Assembly (NCBI GenBank): GCA_022824145.1
Contig: JAJEAY010000103.1
Coordinates: 55,082 to 119,081 of the forward strand
Direction: 5' to 3'
DNA length: 64,000 bases
From: Rhodobacter sp.
Lineage (GTDB): Bacteria; Pseudomonadota; Alphaproteobacteria; Rhodobacterales; Rhodobacteraceae
The notes below the pieces were generated by a model. The model was not told where the DNA came from. It worked only from the letters and a program-made list of their open reading frames with translations, and did no database searches. This document shows positions 54,305 through 63,134 of the stretch, one piece after another (position 1 is the first letter of the stretch; each line of letters opens with the position of its first letter). The position numbers and the translations under genes were made by a program.

Positions 54305-55339
54305 TCACTCCATGACATTCGGCGATGGCAGGCGCACAGAGGTGCCTTTGCGCACCGACTCATAGATTGACGCCGCGAGCGTTATCGAGTGACGTCCGTC
54401 GGCCAATGAGACTTCCGCTCCGCCTTTTCCCTCGACAGCATCCGCAACCGCCCGGAAGTAGCCTGTATAACCCGCATGTCTTGGCTGAACTGCGTTGATG
54501 ACCTCGTCGATCCGGGATTGTGCAGTCGGCGCGCGGGCGAGAAAACGCCAACGGTCCTCAGCTGGCGCATAGGGAGCCGATCCGCTTTCCGCAGTGAATC
54601 CCTCGAAGCAGAACCTTAACCGCGAGGTGTCATCGCTGGCGCCGAGCGTGACTGAACTGGTCGCAAGCGCCCCGTTTGCCATTCTGAACGTAACAGCGGC
54701 ACAGTCTTCGGTTTCGATGTCATTAACCCGTGTGTCGACCATTGCAAAGACTTCGGCGATCGGTCCCATTACATGGGCAAGCAGGTCGTGGGCATGGATC
54801 GCGTGGACAAGCAGGGCACCGCCCGATTCACCAGCCGCTGTTCCCCGCCATGGCACGGCATAGTATTCCGCGCTGCGGTTCCAGTGAGTTTCTATGCTTG
54901 CGACATAGGCTTTTCCGGCAATTCCTGCGTTCTGAAGGGCTCTCACCTGATCCATGCCTCGCCCGTAACGATACTGGAATACGGGAAACACAATTCTGTC
55001 ATGCGCTTCTGAAGCCGCCTCCAGAAGGTCGGCCTCTTCGAGAGAACGCACAATTGGTTTTTCGCAGATGACATGCTTGCCCGCCTCGAGTGCTCTGGTC
55101 GAGACCGGAAAATGCAGGTGTGGCGGAAGGCATACGTCGATCAGATCAATGTCTGGCTCAGCCAGGACGCTGTCGATGCTGGATGTGATGACGATGTCCT
55201 GAGCACCGTCAGTCGCGAGGCGTGCCCTGTTCAGGTCAAGGTCGCAGAGCGTCGTTACCCGAAAGCGGTCGGGCAGCTCACGGTAGCCTGCCAGATGATT
55301 TGCTCCGACACCTGCTCCGATGATCGCCACGCGGATCAT
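54305..55339 (-). CDS. Gfo/Idh/MocA family oxidoreductase (third of three)
   Basis: 344 residues. NAD(P)-binding motif AIIGAGVGANHLAGY at the N-terminus and the family's EKP motif in VICEKPIVRSLEEADL; the second domain has HAIHAHDLLAHVMG, where the family has its catalytic His and Asp region. These enzymes oxidise or reduce sugar hydroxyls, often to 3-keto sugars. Its ATG overlaps the stop of the next upstream oxidoreductase gene by 4 bp. Convergent with the ABC ATPase gene. Confidence 0.93.
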   Translation of the reverse strand: MIRVAIIGAGVGANHLAGYRELPDRFRVTTLCDLDLNRARLATDGAQDIVITSSIDSVLAEPDIDLIDVCLPPHLHFPVSTRALEAGKHVICEKPIVRSLEEADLLEAASEAHDRIVFPVFQYRYGRGMDQVRALQNAGIAGKAYVASIETHWNRSAEYYAVPWRGTAAGESGGALLVHAIHAHDLLAHVMGPIAEVFAMVDTRVNDIETEDCAAVTFRMANGALATSSVTLGASDDTSRLRFCFEGFTAESGSAPYAPAEDRWRFLARAPTAQSRIDEVINAVQPRHAGYTGYFRAVADAVEGKGGAEVSLADGRHSITLAASIYESVRKGTSVRLPSPNVME

Positions 55340-56349
55340 GCGGTCGCCTTCTCCGCAAATTCCTGCGCCCTAAGCGCAAGTTCGCAGACCTTGAAGACAT
55401 GGGATTGGCTCATCGCTGTTTCAGTCCGGTTCCGGATGTCGGCGATCAGCCTCTCAAAATAAGGAAGCTCCGCGTTGGAGGCGTCGATACGGTCGCATCG
55501 GTCACCGTTAACGAGAATCAGGTGATCGGTTCCTTCGTTGCCTACATCGACATATTTTCGAAGCTCGATGTAGCCATCGGTGCCAAGGATTGTGAGACGG
55601 CCGTCGCCCCAGGTCGGAAGGGCGTCGGGCGTATACCAGTCGACGCGTATGTAGCCATGGCCTTGTTCGCTGCGCAGCGCGATCTCACCGAAGTCCTGCA
55701 GGCCCGGACTGCCGGGATTCGCGTAATTCGCAACCGAGGCCAGCGTCACTTCGGCGTCTTTGGATCCAGTGAAGAAAAGGAACTGGTCGATCTGATGGCT
55801 TGCGATATCGACCAGAATACCGCCGTAGGCTTCGCGGTCAAAGAACCATTCCGGACGCGAATCCAGATTCAGCCGGTGCGGCCCGATTCCGAGGGTCTGC
55901 ACAACCCGGCCGATCGCGCCCTCCTTGACCAATTCCGTGGCTCGTGTTGCCGCTGGCACCTCGAACCGTTCCGAAAAGTCAATGGACCAGATGCGTCCTG
56001 TGGCGGCAACGGTTCGCTTGATGCGGTCTAGCTGTTCGAAAGTCGTGCAGCCAGGTTTGTCGCTCATCACGTCATTGCCGGCGTCCATCGCGCGGATTGC
56101 CCAGCCAGCCCGGTCACGCGGAATGCCTGACAGAAGGATCAGGTCCACGCTTGGGTCGTTCAGCAGAACGCTGGCATCGCAGGAACGAGGAATGTCGGGA
56201 AAGCGCCTGAGGAATCCTGCCTGAGTGTTCGGCTGCCCCTCAGTCCACCAACCTGCGAACTCGGCGCCGGCCGAGATCAGGTTTGCCGCCATGCCGAATA
56301 TATGGCGATGGTCAATACCGATAGCGGCGAAACGCAGCGGACGAGTCAT
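55336..56349 (-). CDS. Gfo/Idh/MocA family oxidoreductase (second of three)
   Basis: 337 residues. The start is unusual: FAAIGIDHRHIFGMAANLI in place of the GxGxxG fingerprint, and DKPGCTTFEQLDRI in place of EKP. DIASHQIDQFLFFTG holds the usual His in the substrate domain. The altered nucleotide site suggests a divergent member, as seen in some sugar-acid clusters. The overlaps at both ends (ATGA upstream and downstream) tie it tightly to its two paralogues. Confidence 0.9.
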   Translation of the reverse strand: MTRPLRFAAIGIDHRHIFGMAANLISAGAEFAGWWTEGQPNTQAGFLRRFPDIPRSCDASVLLNDPSVDLILLSGIPRDRAGWAIRAMDAGNDVMSDKPGCTTFEQLDRIKRTVAATGRIWSIDFSERFEVPAATRATELVKEGAIGRVVQTLGIGPHRLNLDSRPEWFFDREAYGGILVDIASHQIDQFLFFTGSKDAEVTLASVANYANPGSPGLQDFGEIALRSEQGHGYIRVDWYTPDALPTWGDGRLTILGTDGYIELRKYVDVGNEGTDHLILVNGDRCDRIDASNAELPYFERLIADIRNRTETAMSQSHVFKVCELALRAQEFAEKATA

Positions 56350-57407
56350 TCTGCAAGCGCCTCCTCCTGTCCGCTGCGCGCGGACCGAATCACTGCGTCA
56401 ACCAGTTCATGGGCACACATGGCGGCTTCGCCTGGAACCGCGGGCGAACAGCCTGATACCAGCGAATCCACGAAATCCTCAAGTATGCCCTGATGCCACT
56501 CGTGGGTGAAAGCCATTGGGTCGGCCCCGCCGCCTGTGCCGCTCTCCTCTCCGAACACCTCTTCGCTGCCGTTCCGCCATCTGACAGACAGCTGTCCTGA
56601 GGCAAGATGCAGACTGGCGTTGTCGAAGTGCAGGCTGATGGACTCCGCGCCTCCGGGGAAACTCGCGGTGCTGGCTACCATCGATCCGATTGCACCGTTG
56701 GCGAATCTGAGCCCGGCGACGGCGAAATCCTCAGCCTCCATATTGTGGAATCCTGTGGTTGAGGCCATCGCACGGACGGAGGCGACGGGTCCGGCAAGGC
56801 TCAATGCTAGATCGATCGTGTGGATCGCCTGCGAAATCAGCACTCCGCCGCCATCCCGGGCATAGGTGCCCCGGCCGGGCTCATCATAGTAACTTTGCTC
56901 GCGCCACCATGGAACGTTGATTTCAGCCAGACCGAGTGCACCAAGATCGCCTGAAGCAATCAGGCGCGCCGCACGGCGTGAGGATGCACGCATCCGGTGC
57001 TGGAACACCACGCCTAAGGACACCTTCGCACTTCGGCAGATCTCCAGCACTTCACGCGCTTCGGCGGCGGTCCGGCCCATCGGTTTTTCCAGAAGGATGT
57101 GTTTGCCTGCCGCCGCCAGTGGACGAATGAGCTTGGTGCGAACATCGGGCGGAGTCACGATGACCGCGAAGTCCACATCGGGATCCGAGGTCACCGCTTC
57201 AAGATCTGTCAGCACCTTGAGACCGTGCCCAAGCTCACGGGCAGCATCGCTTGCCAAGGCCTCCGCACGGGCAGCACCGCGTGAGAGAATCGCCTTCAGG
57301 TGAACTTTGTCAGCCGCACCGGCACATGCTGCGACATGTGTCCTGGCAACCATCCCGGCACCCACGAGAACGGCGACCTTCGGCTTGGTACGTTCTGTAT
57401 TCGGCAA
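56346..57407 (-). CDS. Gfo/Idh/MocA family oxidoreductase (first of three)
   Basis: 353 residues if it starts at TTG 57407, which has AAAGGA 6 bp upstream and begins MPNTERTKPKVAVLVGAGMV. ATG 57485 or ATG 57512 are alternatives, adding 26 or 35 residues of unlikely sequence. GAGMVARTHVAACAG is the nucleotide-binding motif, HILLEKPMGRTAAEA the EKP motif, and SQAIHTIDLALSLAG the substrate-domain His/Asp. It heads a three-gene run of coupled oxidoreductases divergent from the uronate isomerase gene. Confidence 0.92.
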   Translation of the reverse strand: MPNTERTKPKVAVLVGAGMVARTHVAACAGAADKVHLKAILSRGAARAEALASDAARELGHGLKVLTDLEAVTSDPDVDFAVIVTPPDVRTKLIRPLAAAGKHILLEKPMGRTAAEAREVLEICRSAKVSLGVVFQHRMRASSRRAARLIASGDLGALGLAEINVPWWREQSYYDEPGRGTYARDGGGVLISQAIHTIDLALSLAGPVASVRAMASTTGFHNMEAEDFAVAGLRFANGAIGSMVASTASFPGGAESISLHFDNASLHLASGQLSVRWRNGSEEVFGEESGTGGGADPMAFTHEWHQGILEDFVDSLVSGCSPAVPGEAAMCAHELVDAVIRSARSGQEEALAE

Positions 57408-57716
57408 TGCCGGTCCTTTCCGGTCAACGCATTTGGATTGGTCTGTGAGTTCACGTGTATCGGATTGCAAATTTTCGCAAGCCATATAATGGATGTTTAG
57501 CGAGCGATCCATTGAGACGGGACATGAGTGAAGAGTTACTCAAGACAGACCATTTGCATGTCTCGAACACACGGCCGCATCCACCATTCCGCCTTCCTGC
57601 CCGTGGCGCCACAGCGGGAATGCCGTTGAATTTTGGCGATTCTCCCGCCTCCACGCAGCTGGGACACCGGGCTCGCCAGGCATCGTCCTCATGCCGTTGC
57701 CATGCAGGTGGCTGGA
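57408..57716. promoter_or_regulatory. divergent region, oxidoreductases / uronate isomerase
   Basis: 309 bp between the two start codons chosen here. TATAAT at 57485-57490 is a good plus-strand -10 hexamer. TTGC-N8-GCAA (57465-57480) is an imperfect palindrome that could be an operator. No regulator gene occurs in this cluster. Confidence 0.35.
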
Positions 57717-59114
57717 ATGGGTGAAACGCCAAAGGCACCGCTTCCTCCGAACTTTCCGTCGGTAGCCGTATCAGTCTATGAATCCATCTCTGACCTGCCA
57801 ATTGTCTCGCCCCATGGCCATTGTGACCCCGCGTGGTGGGCTGAGGACGCGGCGTTTCCGGATCCGGCGGCACTGCTGATCAAGCCCGATCACTACGTGT
57901 TCAGGATGCTTCACTCACAGGGAATCGCACTGGCCGAACTCGGAATCGGCCCCGATGGAGCAACTCGTGACCCTCGTGAGGTCTTCCGCCTGTTTGCCCG
58001 TAATTGGCACCTGTTCCTCGGCACGCCAACACGATCATGGCTGGAGCACACGTTTTCCAACACGCTTGAGATCGAGCTCGAACTGTCTCCTGACACTGCT
58101 GATGCAGTTTATGACCGGATCGCCGAACGGCTGGCCATGCCGTCCTACCGGCCCCGAGCTCTTTTTGACCGCTTCGGAATCGAGGTGCTTGCGACTACCG
58201 ACGCCGCAACCGACCCTCTGGACCATCACTCAGCCATCCGGAATTCGGGCTGGACTGGCCGAATCATTCCCACTTTTCGCCCCGATGGTGCGTTGAATCC
58301 TGAGCACCCGCTTCACAGGGAGGCCTTGTCTGACCTTGCTTGGATGACAGATCGGGATGTCTCTCAGTATGCCGATTTCCTCGAGGCGCTGCGCGACAGG
58401 CGCTCCGCCTTCCGTACGGCAGGTGCCACGGCAACCGATCATGACGTGCCCGAGCTTATGACACATTGGCTGTCCCGCGATCATATGGAAGCGCTGCATG
58501 CCGGAGCGCTCGCGGGCACACTGACACATGAGGAGGCGCGCGCGTACTACGGCCACATGCTGGTTGAGATGGCCCAGATGGCTGCTGATGACGGAATGGT
58601 GATGCAGTTCCATGCGGGAAGCCGGCGAAATACCAACCACGAAGTATTCAGAACGCTTGGACCCGATATGGGTGCCGATATCCCGATTGCGGTCGATTGG
58701 GTCAGAGGCCTTGACGCTCTTCTCAACCGGACAGGAAACGACCCGAGGCTGCGGGTGATTCTATTCACCCTTGATGAAAGCACTTATTCTCGGGAACTCG
58801 CGCCGATGGCGGGGCATTGGCCCTGCCTGCGGATTGGTCCTCCCTGGTGGTTCCATGACAGCGAAAACGGAATCCGGAGGTATTTTGATCAGGTTGTGGA
58901 AACAGCTGGCTACCGAAACCTTGCTGGCTTCAACGACGATACCCGTGCCTTTCTGTCGATTCCGGCCCGGCACGATCTGTGGCGGCGCGGAGTCGCGCTG
59001 CATCTGGCAGACCAGGTTGACAGGGGAGTGATGGCGCAAACGGACGCCATAAGGCTGGGTCCGGTTCTCGCGCATGATCTGGCGATTGATTCCTACCGAC
59101 TCGGACCGGACTGA
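57717..59114 (+). CDS. uxaC: uronate isomerase (glucuronate/galacturonate isomerase)
   Basis: 465 residues from ATG 57717 (GGTGG upstream); ATG 57702 and ATG 57633 are in frame. It converts D-glucuronate to D-fructuronate or D-galacturonate to D-tagaturonate, the first step of hexuronate breakdown. DLPIVSPHGHCDPAWWA holds the zinc-binding HxH (His33, His35), FDRFGIEVLATTDAATDPLD and GRIIPTFRPDGAL are conserved strand segments, MQFHAGSRRNTNHEVFRTLG follows, and GPPWWFHDSENGIRRYFDQV with FNDDTRAFLSIPARHDLWRR closes the barrel. The next gene is a matching reductase. Confidence 0.95.
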   Translation: MGETPKAPLPPNFPSVAVSVYESISDLPIVSPHGHCDPAWWAEDAAFPDPAALLIKPDHYVFRMLHSQGIALAELGIGPDGATRDPREVFRLFARNWHLFLGTPTRSWLEHTFSNTLEIELELSPDTADAVYDRIAERLAMPSYRPRALFDRFGIEVLATTDAATDPLDHHSAIRNSGWTGRIIPTFRPDGALNPEHPLHREALSDLAWMTDRDVSQYADFLEALRDRRSAFRTAGATATDHDVPELMTHWLSRDHMEALHAGALAGTLTHEEARAYYGHMLVEMAQMAADDGMVMQFHAGSRRNTNHEVFRTLGPDMGADIPIAVDWVRGLDALLNRTGNDPRLRVILFTLDESTYSRELAPMAGHWPCLRIGPPWWFHDSENGIRRYFDQVVETAGYRNLAGFNDDTRAFLSIPARHDLWRRGVALHLADQVDRGVMAQTDAIRLGPVLAHDLAIDSYRLGPD

Positions 59115-59117
59115 ACT

Positions 59118-60410
59118 TTGCCGCGTATCCTTCACATAGGATTGGGAAATTTTCATCGTGCCCACCAAGCTTGGTACACGGCCAATTCGGATGGAGACTG
59201 GCGAATCACCGGGGTTTCCATGTCCAATGTTGATGTACACGATGCCATTGGTGCGCAGGGAGGCTATACACTCGGCGTTCGTAGGACCGACGGTCTGGCT
59301 GCCGAATGGATCAAGGTGCATGACCGTCTGATCCTTGCTTCCACTAATTCTGATTCGGTCGTCGATGCATTCACGGATCCAGAGCTTTATGTTGTAACGC
59401 TGACAGTTACAGAGAAGGGTTATTGCCTGTCATCAACCGGAAGCGCCCTTGACCTCTCGAACCAGGCCATAAGGAAAGACTTGGAAGGAAATCCGAACAG
59501 CGCCATTGGACTGCTCGCGCATGGTTTGGGCCGCCGCGCCGCGTCGGGGCTTCCGCCGCTCACAGTCATCAGCTGTGACAACATATCCGGCAACGGACGC
59601 AGGCTCGCAGATGCGGTGGTGGCCTTTTCCGACGCCGCGGGTCTGACTATTGATCCTAACAATTGTTTCCCAAATTCGATGGTCGATCGAATCACACCTG
59701 CGACAACCGAGAATCTCGCTGCGGAAATTGACCGAGTGTCCGGTCGGCCGGATCGCGCTCCTGTCATGACCGAAGCGTTTTCCGAATGGGTTATCGAGGA
59801 TCACTTCGCAGGTCCGCGCCCTGAATGGGAACGGGCTGGCGCAGAGATTGTGCCGGATGTCGCGCCTTATGAATGGCGCAAGCTGAGGCTGCTGAATGCA
59901 GCGCACTCCTATATGGCATATGCCGGGCAGCTTGCGGGTCACTCATTCGTGCATCAGGCCATGGCCGATCCGGCAATTCGTGCAGGAGTGGACCGCCTTT
60001 GGGATGAAGCGGCAGACAGCCTGCCAGCGATTGTTCGGCCCACAACTCCCGCGTATCGTGCTGCACTCGCGGATCGTTTTGCGGTGGCGGAAATGAGGCA
60101 CTCATTGGCCCAGATCGCGATGGATGGCAGCCTTAAACTGCGTGAACGGCTGGTTCCCGTGATTCTCGCTTCGAGCGAGACCCCGCAAGCCACCGAAGCA
60201 GTCGCCGCCTGGATCGCCTTTGTCCGGTATGCCGTCCGTGAGGGCAGGGGGCTTCAGGATCCAAACGCCGTTTATCTTCATGATTTGGCGACACAATCAG
60301 ATGATACGCACGCAGTGTGCAGAGCGTTCGCCGAATTGATTGGGCTTCGTGATGTCGCCGCGGGCTGGCTTGATGACCTTTCCGGTCTGGTGGATCAGCT
60401 AACTCCTTAG
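59118..60410 (+). CDS. mannitol dehydrogenase family protein (fructuronate reductase-like)
   Basis: 430 residues from TTG 59118, 3 bp after uxaC; no ATG lies near and MPRILHIGLGNFHRAHQAWY is the conserved N-terminus. The family's Rossmann fold (GLGNFHRAHQA) is followed by the catalytic Lys-Asn-His region near KLRLLNAAHSYMAYAGQLAG, and VISCDNISGNGRRL matches polyol dehydrogenases. In this context it probably reduces D-fructuronate to D-mannonate (UxuB role), though mannitol, arabinitol or tagaturonate are possible. A mannonate dehydratase gene is not in the window. Confidence 0.92.
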   Translation: MPRILHIGLGNFHRAHQAWYTANSDGDWRITGVSMSNVDVHDAIGAQGGYTLGVRRTDGLAAEWIKVHDRLILASTNSDSVVDAFTDPELYVVTLTVTEKGYCLSSTGSALDLSNQAIRKDLEGNPNSAIGLLAHGLGRRAASGLPPLTVISCDNISGNGRRLADAVVAFSDAAGLTIDPNNCFPNSMVDRITPATTENLAAEIDRVSGRPDRAPVMTEAFSEWVIEDHFAGPRPEWERAGAEIVPDVAPYEWRKLRLLNAAHSYMAYAGQLAGHSFVHQAMADPAIRAGVDRLWDEAADSLPAIVRPTTPAYRAALADRFAVAEMRHSLAQIAMDGSLKLRERLVPVILASSETPQATEAVAAWIAFVRYAVREGRGLQDPNAVYLHDLATQSDDTHAVCRAFAELIGLRDVAAGWLDDLSGLVDQLTP

Positions 60411-61095
60411 CTCACGCTGCAGGAACACCAGACCCGGTTTCCGCATGGCAGCTGTTTCTGCGTCGCCCGTTCGGACTTGACGTACAATGACAGTTTCGCA
60501 GACGCTCCGGCGGTCCCGTTGAGTTCTGCGGATCCCGGCACCGGATTTTGTGTAGGCCCGGTTTGACGCTGGTCGATCTTTGAGACCGACTCAGGTCTGC
60601 AATGCCAAGGGTGCTGAAAGTTTGGCGATTTCGTTACCTTGTGGCATCGCAAGCTGCGCGGTCCCGCTTGATGTAATGGATTTGGATGCGTTGATCCCGA
60701 GACCGCTGCTCGGCGACATCTTCTATGGAACCTCTGGCTTCACTCCGTTGGCCGATCAACCGCGCAGGTCATCCAGGCCCGTCCAATACGCGCGGGATTC
60801 GTTGTCGGGCCAGAGACACAGGCTTCAATTCCGGGCATGTAATTGATTGGCAGTTGCTGCGCTGCGAGCGCTTGCGCTTCTCGCGGAACCGCACCGGTTC
60901 GGCATTCGTTCGGGCACTCTTATGTTATTGGTTTCGCAGCACAAGCAGTAGGTCTCAGATTACCCGCCTTCTCGGAATCCTGGGTCTCGGTGCTGGCCGA
61001 GATCAAGTCAGCCATCGTGCGGGAACTGAATTTCCCTTGATTTCGATTGCTCCTACGGTTCAGGAAGGCTGAATCGCAATTCTCGGGACATTGAC
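60411..61095. other. gene-free stretch
   Basis: 685 bp between the reductase and dehydrogenase genes, both on the plus strand. No motif-bearing ORF or RNA gene. Its composition is uneven, as in the other gene-free stretches. Confidence 0.45.
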
Positions 61096-62169
61096 ATGGG
61101 AAACTATAGGATTGCCGCGATTCCAGCTGATGGAATCGGGCCGGAGACTATTGACGCCGGCCTTGAAGTGCTTGAGGCGTTGAGCCGCCGGGAGACGGAT
61201 TTCAGTTTCGTGGTAAGTCGGTTTGACTGGGGGTCGGACTACTATCGGAAACATGGTTCCATGATGCCGGCCGACGGCTTGGAGCGGCTGAAGTCCCATG
61301 ACGCAATTTTCTTTGGTGCCGTCGGTGCGCCGGACATACCCGATCACATCACGCTTTGGGGACTGCGTCTGCCAATTTGCCAGGGATTTGATCAATACGC
61401 GAACGTCCGTCCGACAAGGATACTTCCCGGAGTCTCGTCTCCGTTGCGTGATAGGGGGCCCGGTGACCTCGACTGGGTGATCATACGCGAAAATTCGGAA
61501 GGGGAATATTCAGGACATGGCGGACGTTCCCATAAGAGCATGCCGGAGGAAGTTGCCACCGAAGTCGCGGTCTTTACGCGGGCGGGGGTCGCAAGGATTA
61601 TGCGTTACGCGTTTTCACTGGCACAGTCGCGCCCGCGTCGGCACCTGACCGTAGTTACTAAATCCAACGCACAGCGGTTCGGAATGGTGATGTGGGACGA
61701 GATCGCCGCCGAAGTCGCTGAGGAGTATCCAGACGTCTCCTGGGACAGAATGCTTGTCGATGCGATGACCGTCCGGATGGCCCTTAGGCCGGAAAGCCTG
61801 GATACGATCGTCGCCACCAATTTGCATGCTGACATCCTGTCTGATTTGGCGGGTGCATTGTCCGGAAGCCTTGGCGTCGCACCAACCGCGAATATTGATC
61901 CGGAACGGCGTTTTCCTTCGATGTTTGAGCCAATCCACGGTTCTGCCTTCGACATTACAGGCAAAGGCATTGCCAATCCTGTTGCGACGTTTTGGACCGC
62001 TTGCCAGATGCTGGAACATTTAGGCGAGGTAGCCGCATCCACCCGGCTGATGGCGGCACTTGAGACGGTCTGCGCAGCAGGGGTGCTGACACCGGATGTC
62101 GGCGGAACCGCGACAACCCGGGACGTCACCCGTGCGGTTATCGAGGAAATTCGTGTTTCCAATGCCTGA
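61096..62169 (+). CDS. ttuC: tartrate/D-malate-type decarboxylating dehydrogenase
   Basis: 357 residues. It belongs to the isocitrate/isopropylmalate dehydrogenase superfamily: IPADGIGPETIDAGLEVLEA at the start, FDQYANVRPTRILPG, the substrate-binding Tyr in ENSEGEYSGHGGR, TKSNAQRFGMVMWDE with the catalytic Lys, and metal Asps in LVDAMTVRMALRPESLDTIV and NLHADILSDLAGAL. NAD specificity is suggested by EPIHGSAFDITGKGIANPVA. It resembles TtuC/DmlA enzymes (tartrate, D-malate) more than LeuB. Its last 144 bases recur as a diverged copy at 63853-64000, on the far side of the DUF1828 cassette. Confidence 0.93.
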   Translation: MGNYRIAAIPADGIGPETIDAGLEVLEALSRRETDFSFVVSRFDWGSDYYRKHGSMMPADGLERLKSHDAIFFGAVGAPDIPDHITLWGLRLPICQGFDQYANVRPTRILPGVSSPLRDRGPGDLDWVIIRENSEGEYSGHGGRSHKSMPEEVATEVAVFTRAGVARIMRYAFSLAQSRPRRHLTVVTKSNAQRFGMVMWDEIAAEVAEEYPDVSWDRMLVDAMTVRMALRPESLDTIVATNLHADILSDLAGALSGSLGVAPTANIDPERRFPSMFEPIHGSAFDITGKGIANPVATFWTACQMLEHLGEVAASTRLMAALETVCAAGVLTPDVGGTATTRDVTRAVIEEIRVSNA

Positions 62170-62172
62170 CTC
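62026..62172 (+). repeat. direct repeat A: 3' end of the dehydrogenase gene
   Basis: This segment, which encodes the last 48 residues and stop of the dehydrogenase, matches 63853-64000 in the same orientation with about 21 differences in 147 bp by eye. One difference is a single-base insertion in the far copy. Most substitutions are transitions at third codon positions. Confidence 0.9.
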
Positions 62173-62351
62173 GCTGTGACTTTGTGCCGATGCAGGTCAA
62201 ATTAAATGCACATCATACTTGGGTGCTGCTTCGGAGAAACTTGCCCGCAACTAACTGCGTGTGGTTCTGCAGGCAGAAGCCTTATCGAAGATTTCACTCA
62301 GAGTCCGTTTGCATCACAACGTAGCTGGCGCCCACCTGCACCGGCACGCGT

Positions 62352-63134
62352 TCACGCGGCAAGACGCTCAATCTTTCGGCGCAGATCTTCCTCCGCCTCG
62401 AGCGAGGCAACGGCGGTTCCGGCAACATTGGTCAGCCGCGCGAGATCCAGCCGCGGCATTTCCTGTTGGTTGGCGAAGACAATAACCGAATCGAAGGATA
62501 CGTGGTGAAGCAGAAAGTGTGACAGCATGATTGTCGTCAGCCGCGCTTTGTCTCGACCCGGAATTCCGTACAGAAACACTGGCCTCCCGTCCGTCCCCTC
62601 GAAACGGTAGTCGACCGGATAGTGGCTGGCATCCGGAACCTCAGGCAGAATGCAGTCGGTCTCGACCGCTTCCTCGTCAAGGATGGTGAAGACCAGCCCA
62701 CGCAGATCCTCGTAGAAAGTCGAGGCGACCCTCTCCCGGCTCAGGAACGTCAGGTCGTAGATTTTTGTCAACGCCTGACCGAGCTTGAACAGGCCGCCCG
62801 CCACCTGGTCCGGCGGCGTCTCTATAGAGAAGATGCCCTGATTTTCCTCAATGCCGAACTCTCGCACGATCTGCTCGCGCAGAGAGGCACGCGCGCCCTC
62901 GTAGAGCAAATCCACGTCATGCTCGTAGCTTATGTGCATCAGAGTGTGGCCACGATCACTGAGCTTCACGCCTCCACCCGCCGCTTCGGACAGGTAGATC
63001 GGGAAGTGATCGCCATCCGGAAACGTGAAAGGGGAATCCATCATCAGCACATCGTCCTTGCGCCGGTGAATCCTGACGTCTGCGCACAGGCGCTCGCACA
63101 GCAGCTTCTCTATCTGCACTTGATCAAGGGCCAT
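62352..63134 (-). CDS. DUF1828/DUF1829 domain protein
   Basis: 260 residues from ATG 63134; ATG 63155 and ATG 63188 are in frame. The N-terminal domain (EKLLCERLCADVRIHRRKDD, then FTFPDGDHFPIYLSEAAGGG and KLSDRGHTLMHISYEHDVDL) is DUF1828, and the remainder (IYDLTFLSRERVASTFYEDL, YPVDYRFEGTDGRPVFLYGI) is the DUF1829-like partner. Both are small domains of unknown function seen in scattered bacteria and in mobile DNA. The start lies 11 bp inside the preceding gene, so the two are cotranscribed. Nothing suggests a housekeeping role. Confidence 0.85.
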   Translation of the reverse strand: MALDQVQIEKLLCERLCADVRIHRRKDDVLMMDSPFTFPDGDHFPIYLSEAAGGGVKLSDRGHTLMHISYEHDVDLLYEGARASLREQIVREFGIEENQGIFSIETPPDQVAGGLFKLGQALTKIYDLTFLSRERVASTFYEDLRGLVFTILDEEAVETDCILPEVPDASHYPVDYRFEGTDGRPVFLYGIPGRDKARLTTIMLSHFLLHHVSFDSVIVFANQQEMPRLDLARLTNVAGTAVASLEAEEDLRRKIERLAA

